From Thioclava sediminum (GTDB taxonomy: Bacteria; Pseudomonadota; Alphaproteobacteria; Rhodobacterales; Rhodobacteraceae): a stretch of 64,000 nt of DNA. Positions 53,473-62,511 of the stretch are shown one piece after another. The position numbers and the translations under genes were made by a program. The stretch's first letter is position 1. Each line of letters opens with the position of its first letter. The notes beneath the pieces were generated by a model, which did no database searches, had not been told where the DNA came from, and worked only from the letters and a program-made list of their open reading frames with translations. The stretch is taken from the NCBI RefSeq assembly GCF_002020355.1, contig NZ_MPZV01000002.1, forward strand, positions 806,001-870,000, given 5' to 3'.

Positions 53473-54333
53473 TTACAGCGCCAGCGTCTCCGCCCGCAGG
53501 TCCGCGAGGAATTTCCGCGGGTTCTGCAGCGCCTCGGCGATCTCGTCTGCGCTCTTCGCCGGGCCGATCGCGGGGTTCTGCGGCTTGTTCAGCGCGCGTT
53601 TGATCTCATAGAGCAGCAGCCCCTGCCGCACCGTCGCGCTAAGTCTGTTGGCGATCTGATAGGCGCGCGAATTCTGCCCCGGGAAGTGGATCGGCAGCAC
53701 CGAGGCGTTCGACCGGGCGAGCATTTTCGCGGTGAAGGGGTTCCATTCCTGCTCGATCACCGGGCCCATCAGCGTCTCGGAATGCGCCACCTGCCCCGCC
53801 GGGAACAGAACCACCACGCCGCCGCGCTTGAGCTGCGCCATGCAGGCGGCGCGCATCTTGAGGCTGTCCTCGCGGGCATTGGGCTCATGCGGGAAGGGCA
53901 CAGGCAGCATGTATTGCTCGACCTCGGGAATGCCGGTCAGCAACGAGCGGGTGAGGATCAGGAAATCATCGCGCACCTGCCCGATCAGATAGGCCAGCAC
54001 CATCCCGTCCACCAGCCCGTGCGGGTGGTTGGCCACGACCACCAGCGGGCCCTCTTTCGGGATATGGGCGATCTGTTCGGGCGGCGTGGTGACATCGATC
54101 CCCATCACATCGAGCGCCTGCGGCCAGAACTCGGCCCCGACCGGCGCGCCGCGCTTCTCGAACTTGCGGATCAGATGCAGAAGCTGCGCTTTCGCGGTCA
54201 GCCATTCCAAAGTGCGGATCGTACCAACCTTGAACGGGTTGGAAAACGTCCCCGCATAGGACAGGCGACGCTTATCATACGGCTTCGATACGGCTTGCGC
54301 GGCTTCGATTGCGATCTCGCTCTCTTGGTTCAT
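53473..54333 (-). CDS. Lysophospholipid acyltransferase family protein
   Basis: Membrane-associated acyltransferase of 286 residues. The block I motif is ANHPHGLVDG, the NHPxGxxD form of hemolysin/OlsA-type enzymes rather than the NHxxxxD of classical PlsC; LFPAGQVAHS is the block III equivalent, with Gln where many have Glu. It would acylate a lysophospholipid or lyso-ornithine lipid; the acceptor is not clear. Last gene on the minus strand after the HPr gene, with a 30-base gap, so it may be read from the same transcript. Confidence 0.8.
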   Translation of the reverse strand: MNQESEIAIEAAQAVSKPYDKRRLSYAGTFSNPFKVGTIRTLEWLTAKAQLLHLIRKFEKRGAPVGAEFWPQALDVMGIDVTTPPEQIAHIPKEGPLVVVANHPHGLVDGMVLAYLIGQVRDDFLILTRSLLTGIPEVEQYMLPVPFPHEPNAREDSLKMRAACMAQLKRGGVVVLFPAGQVAHSETLMGPVIEQEWNPFTAKMLARSNASVLPIHFPGQNSRAYQIANRLSATVRQGLLLYEIKRALNKPQNPAIGPAKSADEIAEALQNPRKFLADLRAETLAL

Positions 54334-54363
54334 TGGGCGAACCCCCTCGCTGGGTGCGGAGCG

Positions 54364-54636
54364 TCACATACCTTCGCCGAATTTGTCGGCCACCAATGCC
54401 TGAAGCGCATCGGCGAGCTTCTCTGCCTCGGCCCCGCTTGTCGTCACTTCAATAGTGGTTCCACGCGAAGCTGCCAACATCAAAAGCCCCATGATCGAGT
54501 CGCCCGAGACCGACTGGCCATCCTTCGCCACCGTGGCGCGGGCGTCATGATCCTCGACAACCTCGACGAAACGGGCGGAGGCGCGGGCATGCAGGCCCTT
54601 CTCGTTCACGATCTCCAGCTCGCGGGTCACGGACAT
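54364..54636 (-). CDS. HPr family phosphocarrier protein
   Basis: Small phosphocarrier of 90 residues. His16 in NEKGLHARAS is the residue phosphorylated by PTS enzyme I, and Ser47 in GDSIMGLLML is the target site of HPr kinase. It sits next to EIIA(Man), RapZ and HprK with no sugar-specific EIIB/EIIC, the usual regulatory PTS of alphaproteobacteria. It overlaps the EIIA gene by 10 bases. Confidence 0.92.
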   Translation of the reverse strand: MSVTRELEIVNEKGLHARASARFVEVVEDHDARATVAKDGQSVSGDSIMGLLMLAASRGTTIEVTTSGAEAEKLADALQALVADKFGEGM

Positions 54637-55034
54637 TTCACCACTCCCGCTTGGGCATTGTAACTATTGATATATTTTCGTCCCGCATCGAGCGCGGCCT
54701 CGACCGCGGCATGGACCGCGAGGCTGCGGGATTTCGCCAGCTTGATCAGCAGCGGAAGGTTCGCACCGTAGATGATTTCGCGGTCCCGCGCCTCGCAGGC
54801 CATCAGCGACAGGTTGGACGGAGAGCCGCCGAACATGTCGGTCACAACCACGACACCGGTGCCGTCATCGACCGCATCGGCGGCGGCGCGAATCTCCGCC
54901 TGCTTGCCCGCGCGGTCGTGATCGTCCTCGATCGTGATGGCACGAATGCCGCGCTGCGGGCCCACGACATGCTCTATAGCGGCGAGATATTCGCGCGCCA
55001 GACCACCATGTGCCACGATCACGATACCGATCAC
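54627..55034 (-). CDS. PTS mannose-family EIIA component (regulatory)
   Basis: EIIA-type domain of 135 residues: [16 protein letters not shown] with phospho-acceptor His9, [17 protein letters not shown]. In this cluster it has no membrane permease partner and is thought to act in regulation, receiving phosphate from HPr. Start overlaps the end of rapZ by 4 bases; its end overlaps the HPr gene. Confidence 0.9.
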   Translation of the reverse strand: MIGIVIVAHGGLAREYLAAIEHVVGPQRGIRAITIEDDHDRAGKQAEIRAAADAVDDGTGVVVVTDMFGGSPSNLSLMACEARDREIIYGANLPLLIKLAKSRSLAVHAAVEAALDAGRKYINSYNAQAGVVKCP

Positions 55035-55960
55035 GCGCCCGACCTCACCTTCGTTTCTTCGTTCTCGGCATGGCCGAGACGCTCCAATTCCCTATGACGT
55101 TTAGACACGCGCCACCCTGCTTCCGCAAGCGCTTTGGCGATGCTCTCGGTCATTGCAACCGAGCGGTGTTGCCCCCCGGTACACCCGAAGCCGACCGAGA
55201 GGTAAGCCTTGCCCTCCGCGACATAGGCGGGAAGCAGGAACAACAGTAGATCGAGCACGCGCTGGTGGAACTCCGCAAAGCGGGGATCGGCGGCGACATA
55301 ATCGGCGACCGCCGCGTCGCGCCCGTCAAGCGCGCGCAGCTCCGGCTCCCAATGGGGATTGGCGAGGAAGCGGCAATCGAACATCAGATCGAGCCCGCGC
55401 TGCACCCCGCGTTTGTAGCTGAAGGAATTCACCGTGACCGAGAGCGCCTCGGTGCGGCCCGTGTCAAAGAAGCGCCCGACCTCGGCGCGCAGATCATGCG
55501 GGCTCATCTCGGAGCTGTCGATCAGGACATCGGCGCGCATGCGGATCGGCGAGAGCAGGTCCATCTCCTGCGCGATGCCCGCGCCGGGGTCTTCCTCGGG
55601 CGACAGCGGATGGCGGCGACGGGTCTCGGAATAGCGCCGTTCGAGCACTTCGGGGCGCGCATCGAGATAGAGCAGGTCGAGATGCAGGTCCGGGCGCTTG
55701 GTCAGCATATCGACCAGTTCGATCAGCGCCGCGGCCGAGAAATCGCGACCGCGCACATCGACGCCAAGCGCGACCGGACCGGTCAGATGGCCCTTGAGAA
55801 GGCGCGGCACAAGACTCAGCGGCAGGTTGACGATCGGCTCGTAGCCCAGATCCTCCAAAGCGCCGATTGCGGTGGTGCGGCCCGCACCTGACGGGCCGGT
55901 CACCAGCACGACGCGCTGGCCAGCCTGTGCCCATACCGGATCTGATCGGGTCACGCCCAT
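55031..55960 (-). CDS. rapZ: RNase adapter / nucleotide-binding protein RapZ
   Basis: RapZ (YvcJ/YhbJ) family protein of 309 residues. The N-terminal kinase-like domain has the P-loop [10 protein letters not shown], with Arg28 where the Walker A lysine is expected, and [13 protein letters not shown]; the C-terminal domain has the strongly conserved [10 protein letters not shown]. In E. coli it guides small RNAs controlling glucosamine synthase; in alphaproteobacteria its role is less clear. AAAGGGGG three bases ahead supports the ATG at 55960, which overlaps the hprK end by 10 bases. Confidence 0.88.
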   Translation of the reverse strand: MGVTRSDPVWAQAGQRVVLVTGPSGAGRTTAIGALEDLGYEPIVNLPLSLVPRLLKGHLTGPVALGVDVRGRDFSAAALIELVDMLTKRPDLHLDLLYLDARPEVLERRYSETRRRHPLSPEEDPGAGIAQEMDLLSPIRMRADVLIDSSEMSPHDLRAEVGRFFDTGRTEALSVTVNSFSYKRGVQRGLDLMFDCRFLANPHWEPELRALDGRDAAVADYVAADPRFAEFHQRVLDLLLFLLPAYVAEGKAYLSVGFGCTGGQHRSVAMTESIAKALAEAGWRVSKRHRELERLGHAENEETKVRSGA

Positions 55961-56388
55961 CGGCCCCCTTTCAGCCATTGCAAGATTGCCACATCAAGAT
56001 GACCATGCTGCACGCGCAGCACAAGGGGCAGATTGACCCCCAACACCCTGTCTTTTCGACAGGTTGGCAGGCGTTCGTCCTCTTCCCGATCGAGATCGAC
56101 CAGCAAAGTGATGCGGGCCTGCGACATGTGATCGGCGCGCAGGATACCCACGCCGCGCGCCTCGATCCGGCCCGCGATCGCCTCCGGTGCGCTTGCGATC
56201 AGCGCCCCATTTTCGGCGCGCAGATCGACCCGGTCATCGGCGACGAGTGACGCCCCCAGCGCCATCAACCGCAACGCGAGAAGCGACTTGCCACTGCCTG
56301 AGGCGCCACGAATGAGAACGCCGCGCTCGGGGTCGAGCGCGACGGCACTGGCATGGAGATTGGTCGAAAGGTCGTCAGACCCGGTCAT
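55951..56388 (-). CDS. hprK: HPr kinase/phosphorylase, short form
   Basis: Bifunctional enzyme acting on the regulatory serine of HPr. At 145 residues it is only the C-terminal catalytic domain, the usual alphaproteobacterial form, lacking the N-terminal domain of Firmicutes Hpr[11 protein letters not shown] carries the conserved histidine and [16 protein letters not shown] (from residue 27) is the P-loop; [12 protein letters not shown] and [11 protein letters not shown] follow. It starts with no gap after the chvG stop. Confidence 0.9.
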   Translation of the reverse strand: MTGSDDLSTNLHASAVALDPERGVLIRGASGSGKSLLALRLMALGASLVADDRVDLRAENGALIASAPEAIAGRIEARGVGILRADHMSQARITLLVDLDREEDERLPTCRKDRVLGVNLPLVLRVQHGHLDVAILQWLKGGRWA

Positions 56389-58137
56389 TCAGCTGACCGG
56401 CAGGCCCACGACGAAACGCGCGCCCAGAGGATCGGAGGTCCGGTCGGCATCGGTGGGGCGGATATTCTCGGCCCAGATCACGCCGCCATGGGCTTCGACG
56501 ATCTGCTTGGAAATCGCGAGCCCGAGACCCGAGTGATCGCCGAACTGCCCCTCGGGGCGTTCCGAATAGAACCGCTTGAAGACCTTGGTCAGCGCCTCTT
56601 CGGGAATGCCCGGCCCGGTATCCTCGACCACGACCAGCACGCGATTGTCGCGCTGGCGCGCCCAGACCCGCACCGCGTCGCCCTCTTCGCAGAACGAGGT
56701 CGCATTGGTGATCAGGTTGACGAAGACCTGCGCCAGACGCGCTTCCAGACCCGAGATGACCACCGATTGCGACGGCAGGTCGGTGATGAAATCGACGCCC
56801 TTCTCGCGCGCCTGCTGCCCGAGGAATTCGCTGAGATTCGACACCATCTTGATCAGGTCGAACTGCTCTTCCTCTTCTTTCACCAGCTCGGAATCGAGCC
56901 GCGATGCATTGGAAATGTCACTCACAAGACGATCCAGTCTGCGCACGTCGTGATCGATGACTTCCAGAAGGCGGGTGCGCTGCTCCTCCTTCTTGACCAT
57001 ATGCAGCGAGGCCACGGCAGAGCGCAGGCTGGCCAGCGGGTTCTTGATCTCGTGGGCGACGTCGGCGGCGAACTGTTCGTTCGCGTCGATGCGTTCGTAA
57101 AGCGCGCCGACCATGCCGCGCATCGCGCCCGACAGACGCCCGATCTCGTCAGGTCGCGCGGTCAGGTCGGGGATGCGCACCCGGGCGGGCGCCATCTTGC
57201 GCGCGTTCTTGTCGCGCCCGATTTCGGCAGCGGCGGCAAGATCGGAAAGCGGGTTGGCGATGGTCGAGGCCAGCACCAGCGACAGCCCGATCGAGACGAT
57301 GATCGCGATCACGAACATCTGCAGCACCTGCTCGCGCTCGACGCGGACCAGCGCGTCGATCTGCCCCGCAACGGAGATCAGCCCCACGACACCCACGACG
57401 CGATCGCCCTGCCGGATCGGGGTGGCGACGGCGAAGATGGTCTCGCCGGCGGCGTTCTTCTGCGAGGCGATCTTGGTGCGGCCATCCAGCGCCGAGGGCA
57501 CCAGATCGCGCACCATGTCGAGCGCGCTATCGGCGGCGGTGCCGCCACCGCGCTCGAACAGGCCCGCGACCGAGTCCCAGATCTGGCCGAGAAAATCGCT
57601 GAGCACGGTGGAGCGCTTGTCGAAATTGAGCCCGTCGACCTCTTCGACCGGCGCGCGGTCGCCCGTGGTCGTCGTGCCGAGCAGCGCCGCACTGGGATCG
57701 AACAGGTAGAGATCGGCGCCTTCGGGCAGCTCCATCCCGCGGATCGTCGCGAGCGGGTCGAGCCCGTCACCGGCGGCCAGATTGACCGGAGCGCCCGCCG
57801 GAAGCTGCGCCTCGAACACGTCGGCGGCCAGTTGCGCCTCGTTCACCAGCCCGCCTTCGCGCTGCAGCACGAGGCTGTCACGAAACGGGTTGAGGTAGAG
57901 CACGCCGGTCACCAGCACGATCATCGCCAACAGGTTGAAGGTGATGATCTTGCGCGCCAGTGGCGAGCGGTTGAGCGAGAACATCGACCGCCGCGCCCGA
58001 CCCTTGCGCAGATCGTCGTCGACGATATCGGCCGGACCGATCCAATCCTCGCCGAGCACGACTTCCGTTTCCGGCGCGCGACGGGCGAAGTTTGAGGAGC
58101 GCTTTCGAGCCAATCCGATCTTCCCGGCAATACTCAT
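56389..58137 (-). CDS. chvG: Two-component sensor histidine kinase ChvG
   Basis: Inner-membrane sensor of 582 residues matching ChvG/ExoS. Membrane helices at about 64-84 and 271-291 flank a 190-residue periplasmic sensing domain; HAMP, HisKA (H362 in ADVAHEIKNPLAS) and HATPase_c (NATSFCEEGD, DTGPGIPEE, GDHSGLGLAISKQIV) follow. In rhizobia it responds to acid and envelope signals and controls surface polysaccharide and host entry. The ATG at 58137 gives the usual N-terminal cytoplasmic extension. It lies 10 bases after chvI and abuts hprK. Confidence 0.92.
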   Translation of the reverse strand: MSIAGKIGLARKRSSNFARRAPETEVVLGEDWIGPADIVDDDLRKGRARRSMFSLNRSPLARKIITFNLLAMIVLVTGVLYLNPFRDSLVLQREGGLVNEAQLAADVFEAQLPAGAPVNLAAGDGLDPLATIRGMELPEGADLYLFDPSAALLGTTTTGDRAPVEEVDGLNFDKRSTVLSDFLGQIWDSVAGLFERGGGTAADSALDMVRDLVPSALDGRTKIASQKNAAGETIFAVATPIRQGDRVVGVVGLISVAGQIDALVRVEREQVLQMFVIAIIVSIGLSLVLASTIANPLSDLAAAAEIGRDKNARKMAPARVRIPDLTARPDEIGRLSGAMRGMVGALYERIDANEQFAADVAHEIKNPLASLRSAVASLHMVKKEEQRTRLLEVIDHDVRRLDRLVSDISNASRLDSELVKEEEEQFDLIKMVSNLSEFLGQQAREKGVDFITDLPSQSVVISGLEARLAQVFVNLITNATSFCEEGDAVRVWARQRDNRVLVVVEDTGPGIPEEALTKVFKRFYSERPEGQFGDHSGLGLAISKQIVEAHGGVIWAENIRPTDADRTSDPLGARFVVGLPVS

Positions 58138-58147
58138 CGACGTAGCA

Positions 58148-58849
58148 TCACTCTTCGTTATACCGGTATCCGATGCCGTAGAGTGTCTCGATCGCCGTGA
58201 AATCATCATCGACGCTGCGCATCTTCTTGCGCAGGCGCTTGATGTGGCTATCGATCGTGCGGTCGTCGACATAGACCTGATCGTCGTAAGCCACGTCCAT
58301 CAGCTGATCGCGCGATTTCACGAAACCGGGCCGCTGAGCGAGCGCCTGAAGCAGCAGGAATTCGGTCACGGTCAGCGTGACGTCCTTGCTCTTCCAGGTC
58401 ACCGCGTGGCGCAGCGGGTCCATTTCGAGCGAGCCGCGCACCATGACCTTGGTGTCTTCGGTAGAGGCGACCTCGCCGGTCGAGATCGCTTCCTGCCGGC
58501 GCAGCAGCGCGCGGATGCGTTCGACCAGAAGACGCTGCGAGAACGGCTTCTTGACGTAGTCGTCCGCGCCCATGCGCAGGCCCAGAACCTCGTCGATTTC
58601 GTCGTCTTTGGAGGTCAGGAAGATCACCGGCATCGCGGTCTTCTGGCGAAGCCGCTGCAGCAGCTCCATGCCGTCCATTCGCGGCATCTTTATATCCAGA
58701 ACCGCCATGTCCGGGAGACGCTTGGTGAACGCGTCGAATGCAGCCTGTCCATCGTTATACGTTTCGACATCGTAACCTTCCGCCTCGAGCGTCATCGAGA
58801 CAGAGGTCAGAATATTGCGGTCGTCGTCGACCAGCGCGATTCTCGACAT
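58148..58849 (-). CDS. chvI: Response regulator ChvI
   Basis: OmpR-family regulator of 233 residues: [18 protein letters not shown], phospho-acceptor D52 in [17 protein letters not shown] switch lysine, and a winged-helix domain [24 protein letters not shown] with [22 protein letters not shown] precedes the ATG at 58849, though at 11 bases it is somewhat far. First gene of the chvI-chvG-hprK-rapZ-EIIA-HPr run, all on the minus strand with overlaps or tiny gaps. Confidence 0.93.
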   Translation of the reverse strand: MSRIALVDDDRNILTSVSMTLEAEGYDVETYNDGQAAFDAFTKRLPDMAVLDIKMPRMDGMELLQRLRQKTAMPVIFLTSKDDEIDEVLGLRMGADDYVKKPFSQRLLVERIRALLRRQEAISTGEVASTEDTKVMVRGSLEMDPLRHAVTWKSKDVTLTVTEFLLLQALAQRPGFVKSRDQLMDVAYDDQVYVDDRTIDSHIKRLRKKMRSVDDDFTAIETLYGIGYRYNEE

Positions 58850-59196
58850 GTCGGAATATCCCTTCACTGCTACTTTATAGTTATTACACGCATATTCCGC
58901 GTTCGTTGCCTTCAAATCAACAAAAAGCTGCGAATCACCAAGGTTTCGCGAATCATCAGAGCCAGAATTTCCGAACCTTTGACTAATTTGCCTCACCTTT
59001 CCGCGACATTTCGCCGTGATTGCGCTAAACCTAGAAATGGTTGCGCTAACTCCCCCTATCCATTCTGTTCCTTCGCAAAATTGTCATGCTATAGGCGATC
59101 CATCCGGGTAACATTGTTGCTCGGATCGGCGCTTCGAGGCCCCGACGCGCCGGGAATAACCCTGTGAACGCCGCGCGACGGCATCGGGAGCATCAG
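58850..59196. promoter_or_regulatory. Divergent chvI-pckA control region
   Basis: A 347-bp gene-free gap, more AT-rich than its surroundings. It holds an exact direct repeat TTGCGCTAA at 59020-59028 and 59041-59049 (21 bp start to start, two helical turns) and a second pair, GCGAATCA, at 58930-58937 and 58948-58955. TATAAA-like sequence on the minus strand near 58870-58880 and CTATAGG near 59090 could be -10 elements for chvI and pckA; no convincing -35 was paired with either. No open reading frame is supported here. Confidence 0.5.
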
Positions 59197-60795
59197 ATGG
59201 ACATTGGACGCGTTAACCCCGCGAAACGGCTGGAAGATCAAGGCATCGAAGGTCTCGGGAATGTCTATTATAACCTGCTGGAACCGGCGCTGATCCAAGA
59301 AGCGATCAAGCGCGACGAAGGTACGCTCGGCAAGGGTGGCGCCTTCTACTGCACCACCGGGAAACACACGGGCCGGTCGCCCAAAGACAAGTTCGTCGTG
59401 CGCACCGCCTCGGTCGAAGACAGCATCTGGTGGGAGAACAATTCCCCGATGGAGCCCGAAGCCTTCGACCGCCTTTATGCCGACATGCTGGAGCACATGA
59501 AGGGCAAGGATTACTTCGTCGAGGACCTCTTCGGCGGCGCCGACCCCGAGCATCGGCTCGACGTGCGCCTCGTGGCGGAGATGGCCTGGCACGGGCTGTT
59601 CCTGCGCACCATGCTGCGCCGCCCCGAGCGTGAGGAGCTCGACGCGTTCAACCCGGAATGGACGATCATCAACTGCCCGAGCTTCAAGGCCGATCCCGAG
59701 AAGCACGGCTGCCGCTCGGAAACCGTGATCGCGCTGAACTTCGAGAAGAAGACGATCCTGATCGGCAACACCGCCTATGCGGGTGAGAACAAGAAGGGCG
59801 TCTTCACCCTTCTCAACTACATCCTGCCCGGCGAAGGCATCATGGCGATGCACTGCTCGGCCAACCACGCGATCGACGATCCCGATGACGCGGCGGTCTT
59901 CTTCGGCCTCTCGGGCACGGGCAAGACGACGCTCTCGGCCGATCCCTCGCGCATCCTGGTGGGCGATGACGAGCATGGCTGGTCGCATAACGGCATCTTC
60001 AACTTCGAAGGCGGCTGCTACGCCAAGACGATCAACCTGTCGAAAGAAGCCGAGCCGGAGATCTACAACACCTGCTCGATGTTCGGCACCGTGGTCGAGA
60101 ACATGGTGTTCGACGAGGAGACGCTGGAGCTGGACTTCAACGACAACTCGATCACCGACAACATGCGCTGCGCCTATCCGCTGCATTACATTCCGAACGC
60201 CTCGGATACCGCAATGGCGGGCCAGCCCAAGAACGTGATCATGCTGACCTGCGATGCCTTCGGTGTCCTGCCGCCCATCGCGCGGCTCACCCCGGCGCAG
60301 GCGATGTATCACTTCCTGTCGGGCTTCACCTCGAAGACCCCGGGCACCGAGGTCGGCGTGGTCGAACCGCTCCCGACCTTCTCGACCTGCTTCGGCGCGC
60401 CCTTCATGCCGCGTCGCCCCGAGGTCTATGGCAAGCTGCTGCAGGAGAAGATCCGCGACACTGGCGCGTCGTGCTGGCTGGTCAACACCGGCTGGACCGG
60501 CGGCGCTTTCGGCACCGGCTCGCGGATGCCGATCCGCGCGACCCGTGCGCTGCTGAAAGCCGCGCTCGACGGCTCGCTGCATGACGTGCAGTTCCGCAAG
60601 GATCCCAATTTCGGCTTCGAGGTTCCGGTCTCGGTCCCGAACGTCTCGGACGTGCTTCTGGACCCGCGCCGCACTTGGGACGACGCGGCGGCCTACGATG
60701 CGCAGGCGCAGAAGCTGGTGGAGATGTTCTCGGACAACTTCGCGCAATACGTGCCCTATATCGACGACGACGTGAAAGCCGCGGCGATCGGCTGA
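59197..60795 (+). CDS. pckA: Phosphoenolpyruvate carboxykinase (ATP)
   Basis: Converts oxaloacetate and ATP to PEP, CO2 and ADP, the first step of gluconeogenesis from C2/C4 carbon sources. The 532-residue protein has the ATP-type PEPCK signatures: [13 protein letters not shown], the P-loop [14 protein letters not shown] near 237-250, GDDEHGW and the [10 protein letters not shown] segment. GGGAG precedes the ATG at 59197; a longer reading from 59164 adds a non-family stretch. The pckA gene next to chvGI is conserved in alphaproteobacteria, and in Agrobacterium pckA is acid-induced. Followed by a terminator. Confidence 0.95.
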   Translation: MDIGRVNPAKRLEDQGIEGLGNVYYNLLEPALIQEAIKRDEGTLGKGGAFYCTTGKHTGRSPKDKFVVRTASVEDSIWWENNSPMEPEAFDRLYADMLEHMKGKDYFVEDLFGGADPEHRLDVRLVAEMAWHGLFLRTMLRRPEREELDAFNPEWTIINCPSFKADPEKHGCRSETVIALNFEKKTILIGNTAYAGENKKGVFTLLNYILPGEGIMAMHCSANHAIDDPDDAAVFFGLSGTGKTTLSADPSRILVGDDEHGWSHNGIFNFEGGCYAKTINLSKEAEPEIYNTCSMFGTVVENMVFDEETLELDFNDNSITDNMRCAYPLHYIPNASDTAMAGQPKNVIMLTCDAFGVLPPIARLTPAQAMYHFLSGFTSKTPGTEVGVVEPLPTFSTCFGAPFMPRRPEVYGKLLQEKIRDTGASCWLVNTGWTGGAFGTGSRMPIRATRALLKAALDGSLHDVQFRKDPNFGFEVPVSVPNVSDVLLDPRRTWDDAAAYDAQAQKLVEMFSDNFAQYVPYIDDDVKAAAIG

Positions 60796-60828
60796 TCAGC
60801 CTGACTGATCGATAATCACGAATATTGG

Positions 60829-60856
60829 AAGGGCCGGCGATCACGTCGGCCTTTTT
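60829..60856 (+). terminator. Rho-independent terminator after pckA
   Basis: GGCCGGCG (60832-60839) pairs with CGTCGGCC (60844-60851), with one G-T wobble, followed by TTTTT. Confidence 0.8.
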
Positions 60857-60897
60857 CATGCGCGAAGCCCACTTTCCTAAACCCTTGAACCGCCTAC

Positions 60898-62508
60898 ATG
60901 ATGCCAGCCATGGAACTGGAACTGCTTCATATTCTGGGCTTCGCCCTGATCGCTGGCCTCATCGCGCTGGCCGGTGTGACGCTGATCGTCGCCCGGCTGT
61001 CGCATCGGCGCCCCAAAGGCCCGTTCCCCAAGTCCCATATGCAGGTCGCCCCCGAAACCGGGCGCTTCGCAACCGCGCTGCAGGACCGGCTCGCGGGAAT
61101 TGAGACAAAGAGCGCGGTCCAGCTGCTTGCCGATCCGCTCGACGCGCTGGCGGCGCGGCTGGAACTGATCGACGCGGCGGAGGTCTCGCTCGATCTGCAA
61201 TATTACATCTGGCAGAACGACACGGCGGGCGCGATCATGCTCGGCGCGCTGCGCAAGGCGGCCAAGCGCGGGGTCCGTGTCCGGCTGCTGATCGACGACA
61301 ATGGCACGGCGGGGATGGACCGCACGCTGGCCGCGCTCGACCAGTTGCCCAATGTCGACGTGCGCCTCTTCAACCCCTTCCCGATCCGGACCGCGCGCTT
61401 TCTTGGCTACCTGTCCGACTTCCGTCGCCTGAACCGCCGGATGCACAACAAGGCGATGATCGCGGATGGGCGGATGGCGATCCTCGGCGGGCGCAATATC
61501 GGCGACGACTATTTCAACAGCCTCTCCGAGAGCGGGCTCTACATGGATCTCGACGTCGCCGTCGCGGGTCCGGTTCTGGCGCAGATCGGCAAGCAGTTCG
61601 ACCTCTACTGGAACGCGCCCCCCGCGATCCCTGCGGAAAAGATGCTGGGCGGCTGCGAGGCGGCGGAGGCTGAGACCATCATCAAGACCGAAGAGGTCCG
61701 CCTCTCGGAACCCGAGGCGAAGCGTTATGCGGACGACCTGCAGCATCCCGACCGGACGTCGCGGCTGCTGTCGGGCAAGGCGCGGGTGATCTTCGCCGAG
61801 GCACAGTTGATCTACGACCACCCGTCGAAAATCCACGGGCTTTTGCAGGGGCGCAAACTGCTCTGGCAATATCTGGTGCGCGCCTTGGGGCAACCGCTGG
61901 AGGAACTGGTTCTCGTCACGCCCTACCTCGTGCCGACGCGGACGGGGGTGCGCTATCTCAAGCGGATCGCCAAATCCGGCGCGACGATCAAGGTGCTGAC
62001 GAATTCCTATGCCGCGACCGATGTGGCGCTGGTCCATTCCGGCTATGCGCATCGCCGAAAGGGGCTGTTACGCGCCGGGATCGAGCTTTACGAATACGCA
62101 GCCGATGCCGAAGACCGCCGCCCGAGCGACCGCAACCGGCGCGAAAGGCTGCTGGGCTCCGACATTCGCGGCACCTCGCCCTTCTCGCGCAACAAGCTGC
62201 ACGCCAAGGTTTTCGCGGTGGATCGCGCGCGCGTCTTCATCGGCTCGTTCAACTTCGATCCACGCTCGATGCGGCTCAATACAGAGCTGGGCATCGTGAT
62301 CGACGCGCCCGAGATCGCGACGGAAATCTCCGAGACCTTCAAGGAATTCATCCCCGCCCGCGCATGGCGTCTGCGCCTCACCCGTGCGCAGCAATTGCGC
62401 TGGTCGCGCCCCGGGCATGGCGTGCGCAAGCGCGAGCCGGGCGTGCCCTTCTCGCACCGCATCTTCCTGTGGATCGCGCAGCGCCTGCCGATCGAGTGGA
62501 TGCTGTAA
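60898..62508 (+). CDS. Phospholipase D family / cardiolipin synthase-like protein
   Basis: Protein of 536 residues with an N-terminal membrane anchor (about 8-32: LLHILGFALIAGLIALAGVTLIVA) and two PLD catalytic HKD motifs: HNKAMIAD starting at His183 and HAKVFAVD starting at His435, each followed by a GGRN or GSFNFD stretch. This is the layout of cardiolipin synthases and related phosphatidyltransferases; it is somewhat longer than E. coli ClsA. Substrate is uncertain. There are ATG codons at 60898, 60901 and 60910 with no clear ribosome-binding site for any. Convergent with rnr at 3 bases. Confidence 0.85.
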   Translation: MMPAMELELLHILGFALIAGLIALAGVTLIVARLSHRRPKGPFPKSHMQVAPETGRFATALQDRLAGIETKSAVQLLADPLDALAARLELIDAAEVSLDLQYYIWQNDTAGAIMLGALRKAAKRGVRVRLLIDDNGTAGMDRTLAALDQLPNVDVRLFNPFPIRTARFLGYLSDFRRLNRRMHNKAMIADGRMAILGGRNIGDDYFNSLSESGLYMDLDVAVAGPVLAQIGKQFDLYWNAPPAIPAEKMLGGCEAAEAETIIKTEEVRLSEPEAKRYADDLQHPDRTSRLLSGKARVIFAEAQLIYDHPSKIHGLLQGRKLLWQYLVRALGQPLEELVLVTPYLVPTRTGVRYLKRIAKSGATIKVLTNSYAATDVALVHSGYAHRRKGLLRAGIELYEYAADAEDRRPSDRNRRERLLGSDIRGTSPFSRNKLHAKVFAVDRARVFIGSFNFDPRSMRLNTELGIVIDAPEIATEISETFKEFIPARAWRLRLTRAQQLRWSRPGHGVRKREPGVPFSHRIFLWIAQRLPIEWML

Positions 62509-62511
62509 GCC

